Source: Amyloporia xantha
Taxonomy: Eukaryota > Basidiomycota > Agaricomycetes > Polyporales > Adustoporiaceae
DNA: 64,000 nt
NCBI GenBank assembly: GCA_036971615.1
Contig: JAYKKR010000009.1
Span: 496,001 to 560,000 of the forward strand
Direction: 5' to 3'
The translations under genes were made by a program, and so were the position numbers. The notes under the pieces were generated by a model. That model was given only the letters and a program-made list of their open reading frames with translations. It made no database searches and was not told where the DNA came from. The first letter of the stretch is position 1; each line of letters starts with the position of its first letter. Positions 11,342-24,740 of the stretch are shown here, piece after piece.

Positions 11342-14285
11342 ATGTCGATGGAAGAAAGCATCAGTTTGGAGGAGACAAACAAAATCCGTATCTCCCTAGG
11401 TCTCAAACCGCTAACAGACGATAGCGCGCCTGTGGATGATAAAGAGAAACAGGCAGAGGATAACTACGTGAATCAGAGAGAGAAAGAGGTGAAGGAGCGG
11501 GAAGCCAAGTGAGTCGCACCTCAGAGTATCTCCGAATAGCGACTTAATGTTCTTCTCTCGCACAGGAAGATCCAGGACCAAATAGCAAAGTGAGTGCATT
11601 CATCTTCAATACCCAAAACAGCTACTTCTACCCATCTTGGGCACCCAGGCCCATACGCACTATGAACAGAGTGCTCACTGGTCCATCTGTATAGGGTGAG
11701 GAATCGGCGGGAGCTCAATGCAAAGCTGAAAGGTACGACGCTCGGTGATGCGGACGTTGATGTAGACGACACCCGAAAATGGATCAAGAAGAACAAGAAG
11801 AGGGAAAAGGAGCTTGCAAGAAAGCGGCAGGAGGAACTGGAGGACATGGACAAAGCCTTCCAGGAGGAATATTCAGAAAGTACGTTGCTTGTCCGCTTGT
11901 TCTGTCTCGCGTGTTGATTTGCCTACCTGCCTTTCAGGGGACCTCGCTGGGCTGAAGGTCAGCCATGATTTTGAAGCAATGGAGGAAGGCGAAGCCCGTA
12001 TTCTCACTTTGAAAGACAGCCGCATCCTTGACAATGAAGGTTTGTGCGTCCGCCTGTAGAATCGTTGTGGTCGGCTGATTTTGTCCACGATTAGAGGATG
12101 AGCTACAGAACGTCGAGCTGGCAGAGGACGAGAAAACAAAGAAGAGTAATGAACTGAAGATCAAACGTCGGGACTACACTGGATACGACGATGAGGAGTT
12201 TGCACCTGGTCATGCAGGCATGAAACGGTCTGTGCTAGCTAAGTATGACGAGTTATTAGAAGGCTCCAGGGAAACTGTGCGTTTATGTGTGCATCGCGAA
12301 CGGAATAATCGCTGAGTATCATTTGTTAGGGATTCCGCTTGGGAAGTTCATCAGCAACGACTGAATCCAAGCGAGCAGCCAAAGAGGACGCCGCTGCTTC
12401 TGTCAATAAATCTCTGTTATCTATAGACTATGCCAGTGAGTATTTCTCCTTGTCCGCAGGATACGAACTGACCGTCGGAATGCAGAGAATCTCGAATTGG
12501 TGGATTACCTCAAGGAAGGGGATGTCGGGTTCAAGAAGCCCAAGGTCAGATCCAGTCTCTCCTTTTGCAGACACATCACTCAAAGTATTGTTCAATTTGC
12601 ACAGACCAAGAAGAAACGGCCATCTCGTAGAGTTGTGGAGGAACATGACGATCTCCCAACCAATGGTGACGATCAGATGCAGGTAGACGAGAAGCCGATT
12701 GTCCCACGGCCACGTAACCTGGACACCAATTTCGTAGATGACGATGAGCTTCAGGCAGCGCTTGCCCGCTCACGACGGGCGAAACTACAGAAAACGAAGA
12801 AGCTGTCCCCTGAAGAAGTGGCTAGGAGAGGTATGTCTTTTTTCAGGTTTCCATCAAATTATTGGCTAATATTACGCTCAATCTAGTCGCAGAGGAACGT
12901 GCGATATCAGAGGCTGCGAACGCCATCAAGGTCGAGGATATTGGGGATGACAATCTTGATGGCGAAGGCGAAGGTGGTCTGACCTTTGACGATACCTCAG
13001 AGTTCGTGCGTGCAATTACGTATGCTCCAGTTGCAGTCAAGAAGGAACCGCCTGTCGAGACACCAATTTCTCGGACAGAGTCAAATCTTGCACAAGCAGA
13101 ACCGAAGCCTCGGCCGCCATCGGAGGATATCAATATGGCGGACGGTGATCAGGTCATGGAGGAATTGGAAGCTGGCGAGGTGGTTGTCAAAGAGGAGGAA
13201 GACGATGAAGAGATGCTTATGGCCATCGAGAATGCAATCAAAGAGACGGAAGCAGAAGAGAAGGCGGCGGCTGATATCTCAGGTGTCCCTATGGGCACGT
13301 CTTCGGAGCAAACATACAGCTCTGGTCTCGCCTCGACGCTCAACATCCTGCGCAGCCAAGGCATTCTCGCCACACCCGGAGCCGACCAGCGAGAGCGCGA
13401 GAGAGTGCAGCTGCAGAGAGATTTGTGGCTGGCTGACTATCGACGAATGGTTGCCCAACGAGAACTGGAGCGTACGAAGACGCGTGGAGGGAACAGGGAC
13501 CAGGCGACCCGTGAGTATGAGAACCGTGTGCGGGAGCAGCAGGAGGCGCGACAGAATTTGGAGTCATACAAGAATTACAAGCCGGACGTGAACATCGTGT
13601 ATTACGACGAGTTCGGCCGTGAGTTGACGCCAAAGGAGGCATGGAAAGCGCTCTCGCACAAGTTCCACGGCAAGGGGTCGGGCAGAATGAAGACGGAAAA
13701 GCGACTGAAGAAGATCGCGGAAGAGAAGAAGAAAGAGGCCATGGCTAGTGGAGACACGCCATTGAGCATGAACCAAGCGTTCCAGATCCGTCAGGAGAAG
13801 GCGGGTCAAGCGCATTTCGTCTTATCTGTCGGTAACAGAGGGTATGTCTTTTTTGATGCGCCGGTGGTGTTTGTCTCTAACTTGTATATTGCAGAGCCGT
13901 TCCTCAGGCCGCCGAGTTCTTCGATGCGCAGCCACTCTCAAAGGGAAAGACAGAGAAGAAAAACAAGAAGAAGAATGCGGGCAAGGCCCAGACGCCGCAA
14001 TTGGATTCTACTGGTTTCATTACCCTTCCTGCACCCATGGTCAATGGTGACAGCACTGCATCTGGCAGCTCTCTTGCGATCGTATCTAGTGGACCATCAA
14101 CAATGAATGGCTCTCCTGCGCCCCGACCTGGCTTCTCCAGGATCTCAGCCGTTATGGAGCCAGCTAATCTATCGAAGGAGGGTACACCTGTACCTACCGA
14201 CCGCACGAAACTGGTCATTGGGCTGGGTGCGAAAAGGAAGGCAACGGGAGAGGCACAGGATTCGCCGCCGCCGAAGCGGCGATGA
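11342..14285 (+). CDS. SNU66: SART1/Snu66, U4/U6.U5 tri-snRNP component
   Basis: Snu66/SART1 is a tri-snRNP protein required for spliceosome activation in the nucleus. Ten exons give 2397 nt, a closed 798-aa model: 11342-11508, 11566-11589, 11695-11879, 11938-12039, 12095-12276, 12330-12435, 12486-12544, 12605-12830, 12887-13841 and 13895-14285. Family marks are the N-terminal SLEETNKIRISLGLKPL, KIKRRDYTGYDDEEF, GLASTLNILRSQGIL, and near the C-terminus VNIVYYDEFGRELTPKEAWK with LSHKFHGKGSG. Highly charged lysine/glutamate stretches match the usual composition. The second exon is only 24 nt. The ATG at 11342 is the first in frame; 11348 is an alternative. Confidence 0.93.
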
Positions 14286-14454
14286 TTGGACTATGTTAAG
14301 ACTATGGTATAAATTATGTACATCATGTGTTTCATTCCAACTTTTTCATGCTATATCATGGTGTGGTCGGGGGTCGATGTGAATATCATGAAATCACTGC
14401 AACAGCCATCGACATAGTGACACAGGGTATATCAGAGCTCATGAGCACTTAGAA

Positions 14455-15768
14455 TCACAGCGTCGACACGCTCTTGATGCAGAGATCTTTTGTCACGGCG
14501 CAGCGCCCCTTGTCCAATCCAGTCCCGCTTTCGAAAGCCTTCACTAGGGACGCCTGTCCATCGTCTATCCTGTGTAACGAAAATGGGGTCAGGACCAGCC
14601 GCAGACAACGCTTAAGAGCAGAGAAGCGAACCATTGCACGGGATGAGCTTCCTTCTCCAGGACCACTTTGATTGTTGTCCAGGAGAAGCGCACGAGTGAA
14701 GGAAAGCCGAACGTAGGCTCCAGGGAGTTCTTGATCCATGCTTGTGTTTTCGGATCTAAGGATACAAACACTTCAGGATTTGCGAGGATGCAGTACATAG
14801 AGCACTCTGTCGTACCGGATGGGTACCCGCTGCCGAGCTCTTCACTCCATGGCGCCTTCGTCGCTTTTATGGCATTCTCGTCGCCAACGGAAGGGGGTGA
14901 GTGATTCTCTTCAAATACCCATCCCTCTATCCAAGCGTCACGCGTCACCTTCGCGGCGACACTTGCCGCACCAACAATTTTGAATTTCGAGTCCGCTTTG
15001 GCGGTCACTGTGAAGTTAATGCCCGGAAATTGTGAGGAAAGGTAGGCTTCATACGCCTTCGTAGGACCTAATGCATCTACGTAAACCTGCAGAACAGTTC
15101 AGAATTTTGGAACAGCGCGAAGATATAAGGCAATAATGGACATACTTCGGATAATTGAATGCCACGCTGGAGAACCTCGCGAATGAGCAGGACGGTTGCT
15201 TGTTCAGATTGTCGGTTCAGATTCGTTGGTGGTCTGCGCAGCATGCCGCTCGATATTGCTTGAGGGCTACATCAGCATTTTTTCAGCTCAGGTGGCAAAA
15301 CAAAGCTTCTTAAACCACGTACCAGAGGACCCGTACAGACCATCCGAGGTTCTTTGGGTCCGAGCAGAGTGTCTGTAACAAGGATGAGCGCGTGTCGGCG
15401 TTGAGCGTCTTAGAATCTATCAGTGCCAATGATGGTGTTGAAGCGCAGATCAAGAGGAATAGTCTGGGGTATTTACCTGCGAAGCCAAGGTTGTCCAAGT
15501 CCTCCTGGTACGTAACAGGGCAATATGCGACACCGTACACGAGCGGACCTAGAACCGGGCCCCTTCCCGCTTCGTCAACACCTAAGATGTATGAGCCAGA
15601 AGCAGTTGGGGTCGGAGAGTGGTATGTATAGGATGCTGTGAGTGGGGCAGATGGATCTGCGATAGATGGGCAGCTTGGGGAAACGGCTTCAATTTCAGGC
15701 ATTCCTGACCAGTATTTGCTCAAGCCTGTCTGTAGTTTGTCTTTCCTGGCCTTGGATAGAGGGGCCAT
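14455..15768 (-). CDS. RNH201: Ribonuclease H2 catalytic subunit A
   Basis: This enzyme cleaves RNA in RNA/DNA hybrids and starts removal of misincorporated ribonucleotides; it acts in a heterotrimer in the nucleus. Exons are 15477-15768, 15323-15416, 15146-15266, 14632-15086 and 14455-14569, 1077 nt, closed, 358 aa. The catalytic motif VDEAGRGPVLGP (Asp65, Glu66) is present, followed by DSKTLN, the YVDALGP aspartate and KIVGAASVAAKVTRD. The fourth intron uses a weak donor (GTTCGC), but splicing there rejoins the frame exactly. The gene converges with SNU66. Confidence 0.94.
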
Positions 15769-16151
15769 GCAAGGCTCAAGTCGTGTATGGTCCTATGTCA
15801 GACCCTCGTTAAGTCGATTCGCGTCCTGAAGGTCGCGTTATTGTCCCTTGTTTGCTTGCACGCGCTTGTGGCTGAGGCGCTTCGTAAACCAGAAGGTGCA
15901 ATATTAATTAGATTGAATGTCCACATTACAGGCCGTTCGTACAGCTCAAGCTATATGGATACTCTAGAGATGAATGTGGGTCAGGATCTGTCAGCTGAAC
16001 TAGACCTGGAGCAGAGCAGAAAGCCGTCACAGTAGGGTCTGCCCCAGAGGTGACGAAGGCCCAAAAAGGCAAGACGTAGAAGGCTTTGCACCACAAGAGC
16101 AAACAACCGCTCGACTTTGTTGGCCAATCAGGTGCGATCTCTGTGAAATCC
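15769..16151. other. Divergent promoter region RNH201 / SGD1
   Basis: No gene is supported. It separates divergent start codons by 383 bp. No repeat or obvious motif was recognised. Confidence 0.4.
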
Positions 16152-19100
16152 ATGCCTGCACGCACTGGTCCCTCATTGCCTCAGTCTCTCCTAGAAGAGC
16201 TTCAGAACCAAGAAAGTGCGCATATTTCAGCTCCCCCATGACAATGAAGCTTATGCTGCTCTATCAAAGACACCAGTCACAAGACTCGATCCAAATCGGC
16301 AAATCGGCAGCCTTCAAGGAAGGAAGCTCGCAAACAAGACCGTCAGAGTCGTAAACAGCGGAAAGCACAATTCTTCACACCTGGACATACCCAAGATTCA
16401 CGACCTGCAACTAAGCGAAATGCAGATGGCGAGCATTCAGACTCGCCGAGTCGCAAGAAGACGAAAATAACGCAGTCAGACGCTACCTCTGCTAAACTTT
16501 CCGTCAAGAGCAACAAGAAATCGCAAAATGATTCCAAGTCCTCGCTGGTATTGTCTGATCATAAGTTAAAGTTAAAGTCAAATTCCAAGCGAACCCTCGA
16601 GAAGCAGGCAAGACACTCGGAGTCGTATACACCTACTACCCCCGCAATTCTTCGCTCAAGACATGAAGAGGAAGAAGATGCGTATATAGCCTATCTGGAA
16701 TCGAAGTTGAGCTACAGTAAGGGAGGTAAACGGGCAGGGCAGTATGGGAAGGGGGAGGATGATGGGTTAGACGGTGCGCTCTACGGGTTTTTTGCGACCA
16801 GTTTATCTTACTTCACCTCATAGACCTGTTACAGGATCTTGATTCTATGGAAAGATCTGTCTTCTCGCGGTCGGAGGTATGTGGTTCTTCGTCCATTGCA
16901 TCCTGTATAGCCAATGCTCACCAGAACCATCTAGACGAAGGTTGCAAATCATGGAATAGGGCCGTCACAAGAGAGTAGTTCAGACGAAGAAAGCGTGTCA
17001 GGAAGCGAAGGGACTGGCTCACCGGACGAAGACGGCGATTCGCCGGGCGATGCACCCGATTACAGCGACGAATGGACGGGTTTCGGGGATTCTGAAAAGC
17101 AGGCCGACGTCGCATTGGACAGCAGCGTGCGTACCCAGATGCCGACCCAAGCTCCCACTTTCTCCACTGTTGCTGCATCGGGTACGTATCTGGTTGGTGT
17201 GCAAGCTTTTCAAACAATCTAACAGTACGTTTATAGGTTCACGATATGTTCCTCCGCATCTTCGAAATCGCGAACAGGCAGCCGATGCGGATGATTCAGA
17301 GGCCCATATTAAGCTCACGAGGCAATTGAAAGGCTTGCTGAATCGGTTAGTAATTCATGCTAATAAACGTTCAAGCTAAGATTTGATCTGACATTTTTCG
17401 ATGTGCTCATAAGCATGAGCGAACAGAATATCGCATCTATCATTGATAGCGTGGAAGAGACATACCGCAATTATCGAAGACATGGTCCGTAATTGCCAGC
17501 AGTGGTGCCCATAGTTGCTGATATTGCCTTCATGGGCAGATGTCACTTCGACGCTGACGGCTCTTATCGTCGATGGCATCTCTTCGCATTCCATGTTACT
17601 GGACTCATATGTTGTCTTGCATGCCGCCTTTGTATCTGCCCTTCATAAACTGGTCGGTGTTGAATTCGGTGCGTATAGACTGCGTCTACTCCAGATTTCT
17701 CTAAAGCCACGTTCTGACGCGACATGCAAGCTGCATTCTTCTTGCAGCATGTCGTCGCATCATATGAACGTCATTTTGACGATTTACAGAAAGGCGAAGG
17801 TCCTGCACCTGTCTCACGCGACACTGCTGAAGGACAGGTGCCGACGGAAGGCGACAGCCTGGGGAAAGAATGTTCAAATCTGATCATCCTTCTTTCTGAG
17901 TTGTACAACTTCCAAGTGATCTCCTGTGTCCTTGTATATGACATCATTCGAGGTCTACTCGATGGAGACCTGTCAGAATTCAAGATAGAGCTACTACTCA
18001 AGGTCACGAGAAGTAGGTGATTGGGAGATGTCACTGGGACGACAGGCTGACGATTGAATAGATTCCGGCCCTCAGTTGAGGCAAGACGACCCGACGGCTT
18101 TGAAGAGTATTATTCAAATTGTCCACGACAAGCTGCCCAGCCAGGCCAACGCTATGAGGTGAGTTCTGCTGAGCGTAATCATTTCTCATTTCCTACCATT
18201 TCTAACATCCGGGTCTCAGTTCACGAGCTCGTTTCATGATTGAGACATTAACCAACCTCAAAAACAACAAGATCAAACGTAATGCAAGCTCGGCTGGAGG
18301 CGGCGATGCGGTAGAACGCCTGAAGAAATTCCTTGCAGGTCTGAGCAAGAAACGGCATGGTATGTTTCATTTCTTCCTTCATTGGTACGCTTACGCATTA
18401 GTATGCAATTATAGTACTAGCCCATGAACCTCTTCGGGTGTCCCTCGAAGATCTCCACTCTGCTGAGAGTAAAGGCAAATGGTGGCTTGTCGGTGCAGCT
18501 TGGGGTGGTGATCCGCTTGTGGAACATCAGGAGAGCCGACGAGAAACCGAGAGCAAGACAGAGACAGATACGCTCAGCGAGAATTCCCTCTTGAAGCTGG
18601 CGCGAAAACAGGGGATGAATACCGAAATTCGCCGGGGGATTTTCGTGGTATTGATGAGCAGCGAGGTATGATTCGTTCAGTCGTCTTTCACCAGTAAAGA
18701 TTGATCAATCGTCTGTCGGCGATGAAGGATTACGTGGATGCTTGTGAGCGACTATCTCAGCTGAAGCTGACAGAAGTCCAGCAACGGGAGATTATACGAG
18801 TCATCTTGCACTGTTGCGGCAATGTATGCATTATCCTAACTTTGCAGGCAGGTGTCCTGACAGTATGTTTCTTACAGGAGAAAACATACAATCCCTACTA
18901 CACACTGGTCGGCCAACAGCTTTGCCGAACGTCCCATTCACACAAGATAACGTTGCAATTCTGCCTGTGGGATTTTCTACGGGACATGGGAGAGACCACC
19001 GTAGGCGGCGCAGAGATCATAAAAAGTCTCGGCGAAGACTCTGGGTTCAACGTCAACAGCATCTCGTCTACGAGGATGAGAAATGTGGCGCGTGCGTACG

Positions 19101-19521
19101 GCTGGTGGATTGCGAAGGACTGTTGCACATTGGCGATTTTGAAGGTGCGCTCTTGTTACCAAGCTTAGAGATTGAAGATAGCTCATTCATATGGATTAGC
19201 CTGTGGACTTCACCGTTCTACAGCGACAATCACAGGAGTTTCTCAAAGAACTTTTCGCTCAGATATTCATCAGCACGCAGGTCTCTACGCCTCTGCTCAG
19301 CGTCAATGGCAAGGACCTTCCAACGACACGGAACAGAGGAACCGCTAGAGGAAGTCTTCATCAAAGCAGCACGTTTGCAAACTTTGGCGGTAGGGCTTTT
19401 GTATTTCCTCAGCGAGGCTTTCAAAGGAAAGGGGGCCGAAGATGCGAGCCTTTTAAAATGGGCAAGTCAGGTTGCCAGGGATACGTTACGGACAGGCATG
19501 GATGTTGTTCCTGGAATGTAG
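16152..19521 (+). CDS. SGD1: Sgd1/NOM1, MIF4G-MA3 nucleolar protein
   Basis: Sgd1 (human NOM1) is a nucleolar MIF4G plus MA3 protein needed for 18S rRNA maturation and 40S assembly. Fifteen exons give 2574 nt, a closed 857-aa model close to the human length: 16152-16215, 16270-16773, 16824-16876, 16935-17181, 17237-17345, 17414-17484, 17540-17668, 17731-18012, 18062-18158, 18220-18359, 18415-18665, 18728-18823, 18878-19144, 19200-19280 and 19339-19521. The N-terminus has LPQSLLEEL and a basic stretch. SRYVPPHLRN leads into the MIF4G domain (TRQLKGLLNRMSEQNIASI). The MA3 domain follows RRGIFVVLMSSEDYVDA. Several introns needed a non-first AG, but all phases close. Confidence 0.9.
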
Positions 19522-19612
19522 ATTCCACGACCGGCCTTTGTTGTTTGCCCTATCAATGACACATTTCTATCGGTGAGCTTAGAGTGAGAACATGTGTCCT
19601 GTGTAGCTCGGG

Positions 19613-20595
19613 TTATATTTGTTTTTGAAAGGCTACGCTTGAATACACGTTGCCACTTTGACCCCCAAATGAGAAAGTGGGGAATGGTATGCGAGAGCTG
19701 TGACATATGGCGTAAGTTCAGTCTAAAGAATGGGACAACCGGGTGACGTACTGATAGGCCAAACCTGTGTCCACCCCAGCAAACTTCGCCTTGAGCTCAT
19801 CTTCGGTGAAGTTGCAGGCTGCGCATCCCAGATGTCAGCTGGATACATATAGCCGCACGATGACGTGCTATAAACCTACATGTTATCAGGAAGTATCCAC
19901 CGGGCTTGACGGCCCTGCCAACTCTGGCCGGATACTCATCAGCAAGTGTTCTCCCGTCGTTATCCTTCCCGGCCAGCGCCATCGCATCGAACGTGCCCTT
20001 ATCAAGGACCAAATCCCACACTGCACTGCCTTCACCTTCCATTCCGTCCAACACGGGGACACCGTCCTGCAAGAAGTCACAAACGCCGAACGTAATCACC
20101 TCTAGACCTTTCTCGTTCAGCGCGCTCACGTCCTCGTGCGTTTCTTCCGAGCGCCGGGACGTCGCAATCGCTTGTGCGAGCTTCACTGCATCGGCGCTGT
20201 AGTCTATGCCACATATCCTATGCGGTGCATAGCCGACGTCGTGCAGAGCAAAGAGGAGGTTGCCGTTCCCCGCGCCGATCTCGAGGATGAATGGAGCAGG
20301 ACTGGTGCTTGGTGGAATATTCTCGACAGCCCAGTCTACCATTTTTTCTACGCTGTCCTCACCGAACCTAGATGAAATTGAATGGATAAGTCAACCAGAT
20401 GTATGGTGATCGGTCGGACGCGTTGACCATGTCTCGCCTTCGTCGCCGATGTCCTTGAAGTTGGCGAGCTCAACCGAATAAACATCATCCCAACTGTCCC
20501 ATCGATAGGTATCGTGTAGCCAATGTTGACATCCGAGGTGAGACTCACTGTGCCTTCGTACCGAGTTTCGACGGAGGAAGGTCGATGGACGACAT
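19613..20595 (-). CDS. EFM4: Efm4-type protein-lysine methyltransferase (eEF1A)
   Basis: Efm4/See1 methylates a lysine of translation elongation factor eEF1A in the cytoplasm. Exons are 20549-20595, 20428-20493, 19880-20367, 19752-19818 and 19613-19697, 753 nt, closed, 250 aa. The start MSSIDLPPSKLGTKAHWDD and the following WFGEDSVEKM are family features. The SAM-binding loop LEIGAGNGNLLFAL and the post-motif VLDKGTFDAMAL are present. The C-terminal FPTFSFGGQSG block is typical of this family. It lies tail to tail with SGD1, 91 bp apart. Confidence 0.92.
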
Positions 20596-20999
20596 GAAAG
20601 CAGGCGAAAACCAAGGTGCTGCTTAGTCAGCAGCTTCCGCATAGGTGAGGAATTCTGGCGAACAGTCCAAACAGTCAGTACCAATGATCTTCTGAAGTGC
20701 GCAGACCTCGATAGCCGCGGCTTAGCATCTCACATGAACTCTGGGAGAATGATAGTTCGTGCAGGGACCAACATGTCAGACTGATGAAAGAGCTGGATGA
20801 CGGCCTTGGCAGACCACTGCGAAATAAGCAACGCTCACAGTGCCTCACACCGTGCTTGCGAAGGGAGCTGCTGACATTAATAGGGTATGATACAGTAGAT
20901 AGCATGAATACATCGAGAGTCAAAGCAACTGTTACGGTGCCAGTCAGCGGAACGGATTACATCCGGGATATTGGGTGACATACGAAGCTGAGCAGCATA
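20596..20999. other. Intergenic region EFM4 / PAM18
   Basis: No supported gene was found. It holds the EFM4 promoter and the PAM18 3' end; both genes run leftward. Confidence 0.4.
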
Positions 21000-21381
21000 T
21001 CATCTCTTCTCCATCTTCTCCAACAAGTCTTTGGCCTCGTTGATTTTACTCGCAAGGTATGGTGATCCGCCACGGTCGGGATGGTTGGCCAACATGATCT
21101 GGCGGTGTGCGTCCTTTAGGCGGGTTTTGAGCTGCGGACTTTCTCTACGAGTTCAAGTAGCACAGTAAGTAGTCAATCGCCGTTAGAGAAAGGATAACAT
21201 GTGGATGAAGCTGGACGTACTTGAGCCCAAGGATTGCAATAGCCTCTTTGCGGTCCATCTTGGCCTTGAAACCGCCCTTGACCCATTGTTCGGCGGCACC
21301 TTGACCTGCTTTGCGGAGCAGTTGTCTACCGACGACTGCTGCTGCAATTGCACCGACACCGAAGAAGATAGGTGTAGCCAT
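21000..21381 (-). CDS. PAM18: Pam18/Tim14, J protein of the mitochondrial import motor
   Basis: Pam18 stimulates mitochondrial Hsp70 at the TIM23 import channel. Exons 21221-21381 and 21000-21144 give 306 nt, closed, 101 aa. An N-terminal membrane segment ([17 protein letters not shown]) is followed by [20 protein letters not shown] short J domain with the HPD motif ([19 protein letters not shown]) ends the protein. Length and layout match the family. An in-frame upstream ATG would add a 24-residue extension that the family lacks, so 21381 is preferred. Confidence 0.94.
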
Positions 21382-21987
21382 AAGGGTGAATGTCAGAATA
21401 AGAGACAAGTCTTGGAGGGATGTGCACGGTCGGCCATGCAGACGTGAGGTCACGTTGTCACACGCTCTTTGCTCTGTCTCAAACCGCCATCTCCGGCCTC
21501 GTCCTGCAATGCGGGTTCACAGCAAGACGAGGACAAACTACATTTGTTTCTCTCATCTATCGTATCGTAGAAGAACTCGCGTCGGGTCTATACAATATCA
21601 CCGGTCCTGTCGGGCCTACAAGGGGCACTTGACATGAGTGTCGCGCCTCGTTGCACGGTCGTCTGTGGGTCCTTGTGTGTCGTTGACAGAATCCTAATAT
21701 TATTCGCTTACACGACCTGCCTTTTCTGTTGATTCACCGTGTATTTCTGTTCCTATGCATGCGTGATTCGGTATCTGGAAGGCGATGGGCGGTCCTTCTT
21801 GACTCGGTGACCACAGCTTCGAGGGCGTCTGTCCAGCTTTCGTCCAGAGATCCACGCGAAAGCTATCTAAGATGCTGCGCCCATGCCTTCTCGTGTCGGC
21901 TCTCAGGGCACATAAGGGCTCTTGTTGCTCCGTTCGCCCACTCACCCCCTCCCTTCCTCTAGCACTACTTTCCTCTCCAGTGGCTTC
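21382..21987. promoter_or_regulatory. Divergent promoter region PAM18 / helicase B
   Basis: The 606 bp between divergent starts hold no supported gene. A pyrimidine-rich tract (CTCACCCCCTCCC) lies 45 bp before the helicase B start, as is common at fungal transcription starts. Confidence 0.35.
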
Positions 21988-24740
21988 ATGATGAATCAAA
22001 CATTCCAGCTTCAACAGACGTTGTTCAAGGCACCGCATGAATCTGTGCAGGTCAAGCAGCTCAACGAGAGCGAATTGACTGACTCTCACGTGGACAACTT
22101 CTTGGACATGGCAGGCGGGGATGTTTGGGGCATAGCAGCAGCCTTTGGCCCGAGAGGTGTCCTCGCATCTATCGCATTCGCCACCACGACTCGCGTTCTC
22201 CATATCCGTATGATCAAACATAGTGCCAAGGGCAAGTCGAAGAAATCGCCCAAAACCCAGGTGATGCCGCAGGGTCGTGAGCTCTTGCTTGCAGTTCTCT
22301 GCCATTCGGATTATCGCAAGCTTGCCTTCGATATGCATCGCATTGCCGCAGGGCTCTACATGGACTACGATCTGACAATGACACGAGCGGTGGACCTGCA
22401 GTCCATGTTGACCAAAGATCGAAATGCTCCTCAGACGTTACTCCAAATTCTGGGCGGTGAGGGTCAGCTTCACAAGGATAAGGTTCTTGATGCATTCCTG
22501 GGTGAGGGGTTTGAGGATGGCAGTGTTCAAAACGTCGCTCTGCGTGCCTGGGCTTCCTGCCGGGTAGCATCCGTCCTTGCTCTTGCCAAGCAGCTCGAGG
22601 CCGTTCCTATAATTGACACCAATGCTTTTAATCGCAAGGTTTGTCTCTTATCTTTTACCCATATCGCGTTCTATGGCTGATAGCATACAATTGTGGCGTA
22701 GCATCTGGCTTTGCTCGCCAGGTTCATCCGCGACGCAGAACGTTTGCATGTGCTGAAGCCCACCAAAGTCAAAAATGACGTTGGCGCTCAGTTTAGTAGA
22801 AAGAGTGGCAATCTGAACGTCGGTCTTACTCGTTTCAAGACTCGACTCAGATCGTCTTCTACACAGGTATGTGACGGGTCCACGTGGTACTCATCGGCAG
22901 CTGCATAATTCTACGTTACTTCTAGACGGTGGTTGTTAACATAGCTTCGAAAGGTGGTCCAGCTATCTCTGCCAGCGGACGTACAGTACGTGCACGAGGC
23001 AAGTCCGCACAAATATCCTTGGACAAGTCAGTCGGGGCAGATGCCCAGATCCGATCAGTATATACAATCGGCAGAGAAGATCCCACGCCGGCTGAAAAGG
23101 AGCGTTTCAGCATTGTGCTTGCTAGTCTCCAGCGCAGAGTCAATTTATTTGAGAAAGATCTTTTCCAGAGAATCTTCACGCCCGTCGCGAACCAGACATC
23201 GAGAAAGCAACGGCAAGCCCATGTAGCGCCGGTCATACACTTCCCGGGCCGTCCTTTGAATAGTTCTCAGACATCGGCTGTGCACCGCATCCTTTCCGAT
23301 ACTAGTGAGGATCGGGTCTGTCTCGTACATGGCCCTCCTGGAACGGGAAAGACTACCGTCATCGCCGCATCTGTGACAAGTCTTATGGCTGTTCCCCAGA
23401 AAAATCGCGGAATTTGGTTGGTGGCTCAGTCAAACGTAGCGGTGAAGAATATCGCGGAGAAGCTCGCTAGCATTGACTTCTGGGACTTCAAGATATTGGT
23501 GTCATTCGACTTCCACTTCGAGTGGTGAGTAGTCTCAGTTCCACGTTAGACACGTTGTCTTACTTCAATCATACCATAGGCATGAACATCTGTACGGGAG
23601 GATCGAGCGGAATGTGATTAGGTCAGATGAATTTGCCGACAACTATGTCGGGACCGAGCGACTTCTATTGGGATCGAAGGTCATTCTGTGTACCCTCAGC
23701 ATGCTGTCTCAGCCCCGGTTGGTACCATCGGGCTTCGTACGGCTTGTTCCCATTCACACTGTCATTGTGGACGAAGCTAGCCAGATCGAACTTGGAGACT
23801 ATCTCCCAATGTTGGGCAAGTTCAGCATACAAAAGCTCGTTTTCATTGGGGACGATAAACAACGTATGTTTCTCACACAGCGCTAATAAAGTTATCGTCT
23901 GACCAGCTGGCTACCCGTGCGTAGTGGCGCCATACGGACAGGACGATCTCGGTGACCTCCGAAGTGTTTTCGAACTTGAACATCTACGCAACGAAGCCGT
24001 TTTCCTTGATACGCAGTGTACGTGTCTCTGCTCGGGTGCATTTTTTGGGACTAAAGAGAGAGATCCTGTGTAGATCGAATGCCGCAACCTATTGGCGCTT
24101 TCATCTCGCAACATATTTACGATGGTCGATTGCAGACGGTGCATGCTATCTCTACACGTCGCTCGTGCCGTCTGGTGGACATCAAGAACGGCAAGGAACA
24201 GAAAGCCGGGAATAGCTGGCGGGTACGCTATTACTCTCTCTGTGAGGACGTTTCTCATTACCGTGCGGCCCGCAGAATCATGCAGAGGCCAACGCCGTCG
24301 TCGCCATAGCCAAGAAGTTTCATGCACATGGCAAGTCTTATCGTGTGATCACGCCTTACGATGGGCAGCGCAATTTGTTGGAGAAATCTTTAGAAGCTGC
24401 GAAGTTGCCATGGGAGAATAAGTGCTTCAATGTTGACTCCTTTCAAGGTGCGTCGTCTCTTTACCCAACCTGTCTTGTATTGAACCAGCGTAATCTCTGG
24501 TTAGGAAATGAGGAGGACCACATCATAATTTCGGTCGTTCGCTCCGACAAAGTCGGTTTCTTGGCCAATATTCGCCGGACGAATGTCATGCTTTCGCGTT
24601 GCAAGAAAAGCATGATAATATGTAGCAGCCGCGCTTTTTTGGAGGGAAAGGCGTCCTCGTCGCTGATGGGCAAACTCGCGTCGGAGTGGGGCAGTGGAGG
24701 GTGGCTCTCTTATCGAGACGTCTTGGCTGGAAGATTCTAG
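21988..24740 (+). CDS. Helicase copy B: RNase D-like N-domain fused to UPF1-like helicase
   Basis: Exons are 21988-22638, 22702-22866, 22926-23524, 23580-23863, 23925-24017, 24074-24222, 24276-24447 and 24505-24740, 2349 nt, closed, 782 aa. The C-terminal 500 residues are an SF1 helicase of the UPF1 class: GPPGTGKT, VDEASQ, GDDKQLAPYGQ, YRMPQPIG, ITPYDGQ, DSFQGNEEDHIIIS and RRTNVMLSRCK. The first 220 residues resemble a DEDD 3'-5' exonuclease fold (GVLASIAFATTTRVLHI, then LAFDMHRIAAGLYMDYDL and AVDLQSM). The DxE of motif I and the YxxxD of motif III are not visible, so this part is probably inactive. That domain call is my inference. Copy A repeats the helicase part of this gene. Role unknown; RNA surveillance or silencing is possible. 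Confidence 0.88.

Noticed and set aside
20675..20923. 82-codon minus-strand frame between EFM4 and PAM18
   Set aside because: No start context, splice sites or domain; composition looks non-coding.
21925..21960. Pyrimidine tract as a terminator or non-coding RNA
   Set aside because: CT-rich stretches before fungal start codons are ordinary core promoter features.
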